This document shows positions 36,101-46,613 of a stretch of DNA of 64,000 bases, piece after piece. The stretch's first letter is position 1; each line of letters starts with the position of its first letter. The notes under the pieces were generated by a model. That model was not told where the DNA came from. It made no database searches and saw only the letters and a program-made list of their open reading frames with translations. The position numbers and the translations under genes were made by a program. The stretch comes from Allolobophora icterica (lineage: Eukaryota > Annelida > Clitellata > Crassiclitellata > Lumbricidae), in NCBI GenBank assembly GCA_963556255.1, contig OY744607.1:49757346-49821345 (forward strand). The letters run 5' to 3'.

Positions 36101-39100
36101 GAAAATCAGGATCGAAGAAAATGATTTGCAAGCGCTTACGGAATAGAGGTGAAGAAAGGTATGATGTTACTGAGGAATGATGATGTGTTGTGGTGTTTTT
36201 AAATTGTTTGGGACTGATACCGGATAGGACTGCAGAAGACCGCATCAATCTACATGTATTTTAAATTTGCAACTTTTGAAATGATATCTAATATCATTTC
36301 AATCTCAATTTAAAACTTATGCTGTTCTCCCCTGGACTATCCACCTTAGGCTACATTCCTGTTTAAGTGGACTGACTGTCCGGTACTCACACTGTAGCCA
36401 ATTGGTTAAAGTGCTCACCTTGTACTGTGGTTCAAGACCCCTCCCCTGAGATGGTTACTGTCTTGAGCAAGTCCTTCACTCACAATTGCTCAATGCCATC
36501 GATTGATGCTTGGTCATTAGATAGTGAGGCTTAATAAATGCATAGTTATAATATAATGATAATGGTATAACGATAATAATAATAATAAATCTGAATTGAC
36601 TACTACTAGGTGATGGTGTGCCATCTGTTGATGCATTTTGCATTTGACACTGGCGCTACAGAAGTTACTAATTAATAATAATATAAAGTTTTAGTTGCAT
36701 TGTATTACATTGTATTGCATTGTAGTGGATTTTAAATTACATTGTTTTGTATTGTATATTTTTAACATGGGCCAAAACCTTGCTGCAACTGTTGTAATTA
36801 GCTCCAACGAGCTATATTGCAAAACAGGAGCACGTTTCCAAAACTTACTGTATTCATTTTCAATCAGTTTCAATCTTTTTTAATCATTTTTCAATCAATT
36901 TCAATCATATTCAATCACTACTACCTATGTAACTTGACAAATTTTAGTTACAAAGTTAATAATGCCTCTTCACGAAAACTAGTCTGAGGCACACAAACGT
37001 AATGAATGTGATAAGAAATTAAATATATCACTAATTAACATCGGTGCTGCCTGTGTCTTCCTCACCTCAGATTTTCCAGGGCATCGGTCCATCGAAGAAA
37101 CGGGCAAAGCTGATGGCAGCTGAATTCGCACTGGTTCACCTCGGTGCCATTGTTGCCGTTACAGACCCCGTTCCAGACATCTCGCAGGAACCGTATTGTT
37201 ACGAGGATTTCACGGCAGACATCAATGACACCAACTCCTTGCTCTACTATGATTTCTTCTACCAGACCGAACCGAATCACGGGGAGAGCGCTCATGCCGC
37301 AGGAGATGGCATTGGGGAGAAGGCGGGCGATGAAAAGAACTCGTTTGAGTCGAGGATGATCGGGAAGAACACGCTGACAATTCTGAGGGAGCTGCATCCG
37401 AATGCGTTCTACAACTTTGTGGCAACGATAACGCAAGATGCTCGGCCGAGGTTTATCATGGCAGCCCACGTCGACGGACAGAAGTTCAAAGGTTCGGGAA
37501 TAAACAAGAGACTGGCAAAGGCCCGGGCCGCCAGAGAAGCCCTGAGAAATCTTGACAAGATGGATTTCGGAATGGCAGAAGGTAGGTGCTGTGCTCTTCA
37601 CCTGAGGGAGATGGTACTGTTGCAGAGTTTTTACCCACTGACTGTCCCGTGTTAGTTAGATAGCTATATTGGTAAACGCGTTTCTTGTAACGTTTCCTTG
37701 TACCGAGTTTTCACTTTATGGTGCAGTTTAAGTTGTCTGAGTAATTATAAGATGATGATGATGATGGTGATAGTAATACTAGTTATAATAGATTATAGTA
37801 ATAATAGTCATAATTGTGATAGTGATAATGCATGCAGTGCATTTGAGAGCCCCTTAATATCTAGGGCAGGGCAGAAATTTGGTTCAAGATTTCTGATCCA
37901 CCTGCACCCCATAACCAACCCAGCTATAATGAGTACACTGACTGTACTCTGCCGGTGGAAAGATGAGACGGTGAGGGAGAGGACTGGCCACCCGCCCTCA
38001 TATGCCGAGGCTAAGAAAATGAAGTTGCTAGCACTTCGTATCCATGGCCGCCTCAGGGCTAGCGTATGGGACTGCTCTTAGAACTTTTTCTAATATATAG
38101 GTATACATATGCATCTGAGCTTTTGTAAAGCACTGTAATCTTTACTGTGAGAGCTACAGTTGCATCTTCACATTAAACCTTTTTTCTGCATTTGTCACAG
38201 ACGGCATGCCGGTTTACGAGGGAGACGAGCAAATCTGGCTCGGTTACAAGGCAAAGCTGGAAAGGGAGGCTGAAGCGAAACTGGAAAACGTCTTTGCCGA
38301 GGACCCCATCCAACAGCTGAACGACTACTTCCCAGAGGCAAGAATCACCTTCCCGGACACGACTGAGAGACCAGACATCGAGAGCTTCTTCGTCTGTCAG
38401 GTTGTTGTCGAGGGAACAACCTATGAAGGATCTGGACTAAGCAAGAAGGATGCAAGGAGCCACGCATCTGCTTTGGCTCTGAACGACCTCAAGGAAAAGG
38501 GCATACTCGAGCAGAAGGATCAGGAATTTGAGGCGAAAAGGCTCGAGCGAGAGGAGAAGAAGAAGGCAAATGAAAAATCGAAGCTTAAGGAGAATGCAGA
38601 ACGTAAGGTGGGTGGCTTCAAGACGGCCGTTGCAAAGCTGAATGACAGTTTCCAAAATCTCGAGTACAAACTGATTGCCGAGATGCCGCTGAGGAACACG
38701 TGTCTGATTGCGTTTACGATGGCGATTAACATCCGCGGGAAGAACTACGTTGGCGTCGGAAAGAACAAAAAGATGGCAAAGCTGGATGCCGCCGAGAAAG
38801 CGCTGCGTGATCTCGGAATGTGGATGGATGAAGACGAAGAGGAGAAGGTGCGGATGAAGAAAGAGGAGGAGAATCTGGACGTCGAGGAGAACGAGACTTG
38901 GGGAGCGATGTCGGGTCAGGGCCAGCCGCGGGGCTGGGGTCAGGGACCGGCAGATGCTGGGTGGGGAGGCGGAGGATGCACCAACTGGGATGGCAAGAAC
39001 AATCAGTATGCTGGGTATGGGTGTGAGTATAATGCGGGATGGGGTTATGGCGGAGGAGGAGGCGGTGGCTATGGGCAGGGCATGCCAGTTCAGCAGGGAG

Positions 39101-40557
39101 GTTGGGGTCAGATGGATCCAAATTCGGATGGAGGTTGCAATGCGTATCAGCCAATAATGCAGGAATTGAACATGATAATGGGTAATATGTTTGAAAGCAC
39201 ATTTGGTCAGAACCCCTGGAAGGTCGGCAGTGAGGGTGGAGGCCAGCAACACCAGGGCAGAGGCTGGGGCTTTGGTGGAAGGCCTGGCCGAGGTTTCCAG
39301 TCCAGAGGAAACTTTTCGAACAGAGGGAATGCGAGTGGAAGTGCCCAGTTCAGCAGTAAACCAACGGGTTCGAATCCAACGAATCTACCGGACACTTCAA
39401 GTACTGCGACGACGTCTTTCTCTTCAAGTGCAAATAGCGTAGCACCATCTGGTGATAGCACTGTGGCAAATTTTGAACCGTATCGTGGGCGAGAAAGTTT
39501 CAGCAATCGTGGAAACTTCAGGGGAGGCAACAGTTCGAGAGGAACGTCTGAGAACAGTTCTGGAGGATTCTCGAAATATCCGAACTTCAGGTCAGCTGGC
39601 TTTGAGGCAGGGTTCAAGCCTTCGCTACCAATGCAGACTACAACAGCGTCTAACACCGAGACCCAGACGTCACTTGCAACGCCCACCTATGGACCATATG
39701 GCACGCCGATGGCACCACCACCGCAGACGAGTCAGGGCCAGTCAGGGGCTAATACCCCAAAATCTGGTTTTCCTGTAGGGAACATGGCAAGTGGCTACAG
39801 TACTGGGGCTAACAATCAAACGGCTGGCAATACGGGAACCGGAAATAACACAACTGGCACTTTCCAGGGGAGCGTTGGTTTTTCTACGGGAGACACCGGG
39901 AATATGTTGCAACAAGGCGGTTACCAGTCGGGAACTACAGACGGGTACCAGGCTAGTGGGGTGAACAATTCAGGAATTGGACAGTATCAGGATTTCATGT
40001 CTTCATACCAAATGACCGGGAGCAGCCAGGGCTATCCGTTGGAGAATTCCACGGGCAGTTTCCAGACGGACAACACTGCTACTTCTGGGTATTCATCTGG
40101 CAACTATTCGTCTGGGATGACTGGTTACCAGTCAGGAAGTTTGGACACGAACTATACCTCCCAGGCGAGTGCGTACGGCAACCAGGCGTCTGCGTCGAGC
40201 GTGCAGTCTGCTGGTTATCAAGGCAACCAGTCAGACTACTCGATGGGAAATTACCAGGCAGGAAACACAACCAGAAGCAACTATGCTGGGGAGAACGTCC
40301 ATGGCACGACAGGTGATGGGGCTTACTCGGCCGATTCGAGTGCTGGGTATTATGGGACGTATGGCAGTGGGTACAATCAGGGCTACAACTACGACTATAG
40401 CACCACCGGTAGCTATGATACGAACACGGGTTACCCGATGGGGGGCTATCAGAACACGGCCACAAACTCGGGGTACAGTTACGGCTATTCGTCCGCGACC
40501 GGCAGCAGTGCGGCTACAGACTCGTATTCCACCATGACGAATAAGACGACCTGGTGA
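33141..40557 (+). CDS. Four-dsRBD RNA-binding protein with Gly/Ser/Tyr/Gln-rich tail (1023 aa)
   Basis: Exons 33,141-33,171, 35,843-36,015, 37,071-37,581 and 38,201-40,557; all junction phases agree and the sum is 1024 codons including the stop. Start is ATG in AAAGATGGCGGA. A basic NLS-like RPTKRRKAR (about residues 20-30) precedes dsRBD1 (about 32-94, split by intron 2; LSDLRPGTLYHLV, GPSKKRAK). dsRBD2 is at about 168-230 (ILRELHPNAFYNFV, GINKRLAKARAA), dsRBD3 at about 273-337 (more divergent; GLSKKDARSHA) and dsRBD4 at about 379-444 (GVGKNKKMAKLDAA). KKxAK-type RNA-contact motifs are kept in 1, 2 and 4. Residues about 455-1023 are low complexity: GWG/GGYG and a few RG near the start, then Ser/Gly/Tyr/Gln/Thr. 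dsRBDs 1-2 resemble ADAR and ILF3 domains, but there is no deaminase or DZF domain. Probably a nuclear dsRNA-binding protein that can self-associate through its tail. Confidence 0.88.
33475..35197. mobile_element. hAT element in intron 1 of the dsRBD gene, TSD CTGCTTGC
   Basis: Ends TAGGGTGACCACA and TGTGGTCACCCTA, flanked by CTGCTTGC at 33,467-33,474 and 35,198-35,205. Subterminal CCGGGAC units appear at both ends. The middle is a separate LINE insertion. No transposase left. Confidence 0.9.
33830..34870 (+). pseudogene. LINE fragment nested in the intronic hAT element
   Basis: Frameshifted L2-type RT text: VPQGSVLV-like near 33,900, LKSLHWLP-like near 34,265, then the C-terminal region to about 34,700. 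It ends with a 3' UTR containing, reversed, the CAGGGCACCAGCTTATTC segment (about 34,795-34,825) and GATTACGATTACGAT (34,853-34,867). Pyrimidine-rich and heavily decayed. Confidence 0.65.
36016..37070. other. Intron 2 of the dsRBD gene, with LINE end and SINE
   Basis: 36,035-36,090 carries TTTATATAGCGCCTTTTCAAGAGAGACTCAT, also seen near 63,710. 36,391-36,570 is a SINE copy. 36,605-36,670 is the GTGCCATCTGTTGATGCA repeat with an ATA tail. The rest is TGTATTG and CAATC low complexity. Confidence 0.6.
36391..36570 (+). mobile_element. tRNA-derived SINE copy
   Basis: GTAGCCAATTGGTTAAAGTG (A-box region), GTGGTTCAAGACCCC (B box), then CTTGAGCAAGTCCTTCACTC and ATTGCTCAATGCCATCGATT, with an AATAAT tail. 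Confidence 0.75.
37582..38200. other. Intron 3 of the dsRBD gene, with dispersed repeat
   Basis: 37,860-38,085 matches 23,960-24,175 (GCCGAGGCTAAGAAAATGAA and flanks) but lacks that copy's palindrome; here the homologous stretch reads ATCCACCTGCACCCCATAAC. Confidence 0.65.
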
Positions 40558-41490
40558 TGCGTGTGCAAGAATTGGCGCTCGAAGGATTCTGTCAGTTGAT
40601 ACGAAATGGCACAGCCACGATACATCCATCTTGGTTTCTAAATTTGTTTCAGACGAAAGGTTTTGTATGGCTCGATGTGGAGACTAGTCTCCATCTATGT
40701 TTCGTGTGACTTGACATGACGGTAAGCGGCTTCATCAAGTCCATCGTGGTTGCTGAATTCGTTCTCTTGAGAAAATGTTGTTTTGCGTGGTTTGATGTGA
40801 AGAAAACGACTTGTCTGCTAGTCAGTTTGCTGTCCAAAAGGACGTTTCTGCTGATCGACTGTGTAAACTGAAGTGCTGTGGCTGTTTTAAGGAATCCCAA
40901 TTCGGGTCGTTGATTGCAATGAAAGCTTGGATTTGTCAAGAAATACTAACGGTTATGTGAGGAGCCTAAATGTTGCATGCCATTCACTGTTACCCAGCAT
41001 CACTGTGATGTCATGATTGCACAGACTGAGAATTCATGCAAGACCAAACGACATTGTGCGCAAATGATCTGGTTATGGTGTGATCTGTATATAGGGGACT
41101 TCTCACTAGTTAAGACTATCTGCCATTCAAGATATGTCTCCCCCATATATACTGCTTTACCCAGAAGTGTTTACCCCATGAATTACAACTTCTGAGTAAA
41201 GCAACATCCCTACTGGACAAGGAGCGTGTTTCTCTGGCCTTCACAACTACTGCATAAATAAGCATGTGAAGATGCGCTTCTTTGTTTTTAATTTATTCTG
41301 CACTTTGCAACTGCATTCCGTAATATTTCGATTCTGCAACGCAGGCCGATGAGGTGGTTAAATTTGATGGGCATCGACCACAACTGTAGCATCGGCCTGC
41401 GATGTGAAACGATAAAATGTTGCAGTGTAATTTTAAATTTATTCCTGCTCAGAGTTAATATAAACAATTAAACATTCTGTGAAAAAGTAC
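40558..41490 (+). other. 3' UTR of the dsRBD gene with candidate poly(A) signal
   Basis: About 0.9 kb without interspersed repeats follows the stop codon. No AATAAA was seen; ATTAAA at 41,467-41,472 is the best candidate signal. The relative lack of repeats compared with surrounding DNA supports its being transcribed UTR. Confidence 0.5.
41340..41401 (+). promoter_or_regulatory. Stem-loop in the 3' UTR of the dsRBD gene
   Basis: Perfect 12-bp arms CGCAGGCCGATG (41,340-41,351) and CATCGGCCTGCG (41,390-41,401). A second 5-bp stem GGTGG-type (41,354-41,358 with 41,377-41,381) stacks above an asymmetric internal loop. Predicted RNA hairpin; role unknown. Confidence 0.65.
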
Positions 41491-41983
41491 ATGTTGTGGT
41501 GTTATTTGCAGTGTACCAAATTTCTCTGTTTTGCTCTAGCTAAGACGGTGCACACGGTGGTCATGGAAGCTGCCTGTTGTGTGGAACCATAGTTGTTTGG
41601 TTGGACATCGGGCCTGCGTCTAACGACCGGGTTTGTGGTTGCTTAGTGGATTCTGTGCAACAACCCTCACAGTTGATGGGTGTGTAGTAAAACTCTGCAA
41701 CCTGAATCCCTGAAACAGAATTTCTGCCTGATCCTAAAATCTATTTTCTAAGTTAAAACAAATTATTTGCGCAAATTCAACTTTTCAAGATATTTTCAAA
41801 TATGCTATTCAGAATAGTGGCCGACTAGTCCATACCAGTTTTCAGGATTTGAATGCTTGGTAGCAAATGTGTTTTCGGGAATTTTGCTTTTTCACCACTT
41901 TTGGGGAATTGGGTTGACCCAGACTTGAGTAGGATTACTGGCCTTATGCGTGTAACAAGGGCAAAAAATAAAAATAATCTAGA

Positions 41984-42313
41984 CAGGTGGTTACCAACCT
42001 TTTTCACAACATGGCATCCTTAATAACGGCACTGGTGCACCTGGCCTTGATTTCAGTTTATTTTCTTCATTTTTTTATTTTAATGAGGAGCAACGGTCCT
42101 TTTATTCAACTGCAGTGTTGCAAATATCTGTACACTACTTTTAAGTTGTAAAAAATTAATAGTTATAGGTCTGAGTCAGAAGTGATAATCGGTAGTTTTT
42201 CACATTTTTCGACAAAGCTGCACAAATGCTGTGGTTCGTCTGTCCAGCCACTACACCCCTGAGCAAGGTAATGGCACCAATGGGTGCCAAATCACCTTGG
42301 CTGGGAAGCACTG
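41984..42313. mobile_element. hAT-type MITE, TSD ATCTAGA
   Basis: Ends CAGGTGGTTACCAACC and GGCTGGGAAGCACTG (imperfect TIR), flanked by ATCTAGA at 41,977-41,983 and 42,314-42,320; an eighth base probably mutated. No ORF. Confidence 0.75.
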
Positions 42314-42766
42314 ATCTAGACACTTCTATAAATCATAACACATGGCTAGGTGAAGTTTCCTCTGTTCTTCAATTGTTGCACAAAATGGGTTTTTATAAAA
42401 CTGCTATACAAATGCCCAGTTAGGTAAAGTCATCTTTCTCCTCTACTCGTGCAAAGAGGAATGCTTGATGTTTGTCATATCTATCCAATACTTTATCCAC
42501 AGCGACATTTCAGTTCTAAAAATAATTCCTAATTTTAATTCTAATTCAGTTCAAAGGATCATATCTCAATTCTAATTCTAGTCTCATTCTGAAAATAATT
42601 CTTACTTCAGTTCTAATTCCAGTTCTGAAATAAGAGAGCAAAAACAACTTGAGCAGCTTTTAGTCAGTTCTGGCTTGTTACATAGCCTACACTTCTCTGG
42701 TATTGCAATTTTGAAATATGGTCTATTCCAGTGCTGTCCAACCCGCGGCCGGCGGACTGATTTTAA

Positions 42767-43217
42767 GGGGCCGTCCACATATTACGTACGCAAAGAGGAG
42801 GGGAGTCGGATTTTTGCGATTTTGCGGACGGGTGCGGACGGGGGGGGGGGGGTGGGGGAGAGGGGGGGCAAAATGTGTACGTACGCAAAATAAATTTCTA
42901 ATTATGACGTCCACATTAGCCTATTTATAACTGTATTGTCCTATTCCTGTAGGAATCCGATGGAATTTTATTACATTATATAAAAGCCATGTGCAGTTAT
43001 TCTGTGCTGTGAACGAGACACCTATAATTTGTCTATAGTGGCCCTCACTCATCCTTCAATCTGGCCTAAAGTACAGAGAGACACTTTCTGCGGCTGGTCT
43101 TCTGGGGGGGTATGCGTCAAGCGTACGTACGCGGGGGGGGGGTGGCAAGAAAGTACGCTTGCGGACAGGGGGTCCAATTTTCCCGAATTTTTGCGTACGT
43201 AATATATGGACGGCCCC
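42767..43217. mobile_element. GGGGCCGTCC-type TIR element nested in the hAT
   Basis: Ends GGGGCCGTCCACATATTACG and its near-exact complement (CGTAATATATGGACGGCCCC), continuing through TACGCAAA. G-runs and TACGTACGC subterminal repeats at both ends. Target duplication is unclear (AA both sides at most). Related to the element at 44,039-44,491. Confidence 0.8.
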
Positions 43218-43359
43218 AAAATGGCCCGCCAAAGCGAAATACCAACCGAAAATCAGAAATTTCAAGCACAGTTTGAAGCCAAATATCTCACTAAAAACGT
43301 GCTTGAACGTTTATTGAAATACTTTTTTGCACTGAACCACTATAACGCATACCATAGGC

Positions 43360-43708
43360 CAGGGATGGCGAACCTATGACACGCGTGCCCAAAGTGGCAC
43401 ATGTTCAAATTTGATGGGCACGCGGAATTCAGAGCATCTCTCAAAATTTCAAACTTAGAAATACAACTTAGAAATACAAAATCCCTGTAGGAATCCCCAT
43501 TTTCTTTTCTGAAGGACTTTATTTTACACAATTCAAAAACGATCGTTAAAGTAAATTCATTTTTTAAGTTAGGGCCTACGCTTTGTTAACGAAAACCTAT
43601 GTGAGAAAAATATATAAACTGCAATATTCCAAAGGGCATGCGACGGTATTTTTTAAAATGACTTAGCAGCATTTTGGCACGCAGCTTAAAAAAGGTTCGC
43701 CACCACTG
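43360..43708. mobile_element. hAT MITE nested in the same hAT, TSD CCATAGGC
   Basis: 349 bp with ends CAGGGATGGCGAACC and GGTTCGCCACCACTG, flanked by CCATAGGC at 43,352-43,359 and 43,709-43,716. Subterminal GGCACGC/GCACGCGTG at both ends. Confidence 0.92.
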
Positions 43709-44038
43709 CCATAGGCCTACATATTTGCTATTATTAACTGATTATTACATGATGATCGCCATAATAAGTTAGTAATTTTCAATAAATTTTTGTCATTGCT
43801 TTTGAGTTTACTGGTGCAGCCCTCAGCGTCAAGAATAATTGTTTCGGTGGCCCGCGGTGTCAAAAAGGTTCGACAGCACTGGTCTATTCTATGTTCTTGG
43901 ACGTGTAACTATTCGTGAGCAATATCCTTATTGGCTGTAGCTTACTTTCTGTCTCTCTGACTACAAGGTGTTTTGACATCACCTCTTCAAGGTGATTAAA
44001 AACTACAGCACTGTGGTAGTCTCGATTTGAGGCAACTA

Positions 44039-44491
44039 GGGGTCGTTCATAAAGGACGTCCGCAAAATATGACCTACTTTGGACCCCTCCCTCCCCATTG
44101 TCCGCATTTGACCTTACGCCCTTGCTCCCCCTTTGCGGACGTCCGCACGCCAAAGCCAATTTTAATGTCATCATCATAGTTTTTACAATTATTCCACAGT
44201 TCTTGTACACGTTTAAGTGACAGTTCGGGTTTCATATCGCAGGATGTGCAGTAATAAAATCCTCTTTAAAGTTGCAGTAAAGGTTATACCATGCATGAGG
44301 TTTTAGGCAATCACTTCACTGACCTTTTCATCTTTCAGGGAAGGTTGAAACAAGGTGATGTTTAAAAAACTATCAAATTTAAAAGTTTAGATGCGGACGT
44401 CTGCACTGGTCATAACCCCCATTCCCCCTTGTCCGCATTTGTATGATCCCTTCCTCCCCCTCATTGCGTACGTCCTTTATGGATGAACCCC
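44039..44491. mobile_element. GGGGTCGTTC-type TIR element
   Basis: Ends GGGGTCGTTCATAAAGGACG and CGTCCTTTATGGATGAACCCC; flanked by TA on each side (44,037-44,038, 44,492-44,493). Subterminal GTCCGCA/TGCGGAC repeats. TIR pattern GGGGYCGTYCATA matches the element at 42,767. Confidence 0.75.
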
Positions 44492-44611
44492 TAGGACAAC
44501 CAAAATACCCACAGAAGAATACAAGACGAAACTTCAACTGCACAGGTTGCAGTCCATAATTACACAAGTTTTCTCTTACAAAATGCACAGTGCTCAAGTA
44601 AATAATTGCAC

Positions 44612-44617
44612 TTTATT
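44612..44617 (-). terminator. Candidate poly(A) signal for the ALIX gene
   Basis: TTTATT on the plus strand, AATAAA on the minus strand, within CAATAAAGTGCAATT. It lies about 1.2 kb downstream of the ALIX stop codon, and the sequence between (44,620-45,791) contains no recognised transposon, consistent with a 3' UTR. Confidence 0.5.
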
Positions 44618-45791
44618 GCCAAATAACGATTTCAATCAAACTTGCAACCAATCACAACGAAGCCACCAAGAAAATGCTGTTCATCAAAATATGTTGCTTG
44701 CCTAGGATACATTGCAGTAAAAGGTTCATTACAAAACTTCAAGTTGCCATCAAAACTACACAACGAACAGAACAGTTGATGCTATTTCATCCAATAAAAC
44801 TGAATATTTGCAAAGCGATTTTCAATTCGTATACATTACTACAACATCCTCCACTGTGTGCTGGTGCTATACAAATTTGTTACCTGAAAAAACAAATATA
44901 TTCGAGTGATGCAAGGCAAGCTCATCAGCCATCGTCGATTATGAAGGTCTTGAACAGCTGGTCACCACTGATCATTATTACCATTACAAGGCAGATGGAT
45001 TCCCTGGCACCAAAGATGTTGTTGGATTAAACGAGGTATTAGTTTTACATCAGCAACCATATTCTAAACAGTATCCGAATCTAAAAATTGCTTGATATCA
45101 AACAACAAGCACCCCAAGAACCCGGAAGATGATGGTAAACCGTCAGAATTACATCCAAGTAAATGAACTGAAAGCACGCAAATCTTGGAATGGTAAAGTC
45201 CAAACCAATACAAAAAACAGCATGTTGACAAGGCACACTGTTCTGGAATCATGACGAAATAACTCCAACTGATATAATACTTGTTTAACGGAAGGAAGTC
45301 CAAAAAATTATCAAGTGACGACTTTCAGGTCTATAATTAAGGCAGAAACCTTTAGTTATAGCCCGAGATAGCCATGATCAATATAGTCACACAGATACAC
45401 AACAGTTCCAGTTTGAAATAGTATTCCAAAATCATGATCAAAAGGCTTCTTAATCAAAGTTACCCTGAAATGTTCATCGAAGTCATCTATCGAGGGACAC
45501 CAGTCACTTAAGTCTAACACAATAATCTTGGTTCTTCTACTTGAATTGCATTATGCAAATGTAAGAAAAATAGAAATTCATTTAGGCATATTTTACAGCA
45601 AAGGCACTTCTATCACTGGCCCAGATTTCAAGCTAACTGCATAAAATACATTAAGAAAACAGTTAACAACAACTGCTGGTTAAGAAAAAACGCAAGATAT
45701 ACTGGTGAAAACCAGCACCCTAGAGAATGTTCATCGGAGGTCCGGATATACATCTGAATATGATTTCGACCAATAGCATCAACCATCACAG

Positions 45792-46613
45792 TTATCTTGG
45801 TGGATATCCAGGTTGTCCTGGCTGCGACGGATAACCGGGAAACGGATATCCCGGCTGCGGTGGATATCCCTGCTGCGGTGGATAACCCTGCTGTGGTGGA
45901 TATCCTGCCTGAGGTGGATATCCCGCCTGAGGTGGATATCCCGGCTGCGGTGGATATCCCGGCTGCGTTGGATATCCCTGCTGCGGTGGATATCCAGGTT
46001 GTGGCGGATATCCTTGCTGAGGTGGTGCCCAGTTCATGTAGGGGTTGTAACCCATTGGCATGGGCATATGAGATGGGTAAGTCGTGTTCACGTTGGCAGG
46101 GCATGGAGGAGCAGGTCGATCTACACAGACACATTTACATAAAGCCCGATGATTTCAAATAATGTCGTTATTTTACACCAGTACAGAAATAATGATTCTT
46201 CTCAGATGACAAACAAGGCGAGAAAGAAAATCAATTTAACGAGACCAGACATCAGAACCATTCAATAAGACCACATTTTGAGACCATCTGGAATGCTGCT
46301 AAAAAGGCATTATTATGACTTCCTTCTGTAAGAATGTACAATATCTAATGTAGCAGACCATTTCGATACAGCCTTATTAGTACCAGCACCTGTCAAAAGA
46401 TGTCTTAATTACCGAAAACAATAAATCAACAATGACTGGTATGCAACTGTAAACCTTACCATGCCTCATCATACTCAACTGTTTAATAACTAATAATTCC
46501 TTAATTTAACAAAATAAATTTGAAATACAACTCACTGGGTACAGGTGTTGCTTGAGTGGCAGTTGTCGCTGGTGTAGCATTCGATGCAGGCGGTATGGAC
46601 CGAGGTGCAGGCA
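45792..46613 (-). CDS. PDCD6IP: ALIX proline-rich tail exons
   Basis: The two final exons encode a Pro/Ala/Thr-rich linker, then [10 protein letters not shown] (shared with vertebrate ALIX), then about eleven repeats of [18 protein letters not shown] ending QPGYPPR. No PSAP/PTAP late-domain motif was seen in the visible tail. Confidence 0.9.

Larger units (their letters stand above)
42729..43881. mobile_element. hAT element containing two later insertions, TSD GTCTATTC
   Basis: Ends CAGTGCTGTCCAACC and GGTTCGACAGCACTG, flanked by GTCTATTC at 42,721-42,728 and 43,882-43,889. Subtracting the two inner elements leaves about 350 bp, a MITE. No coding sequence. Confidence 0.9.

Noticed and set aside
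38437..39686. Long minus-strand frames opposite the dsRBD gene
   Set aside because: Shadows of the plus-strand coding exon; no recognised domain.
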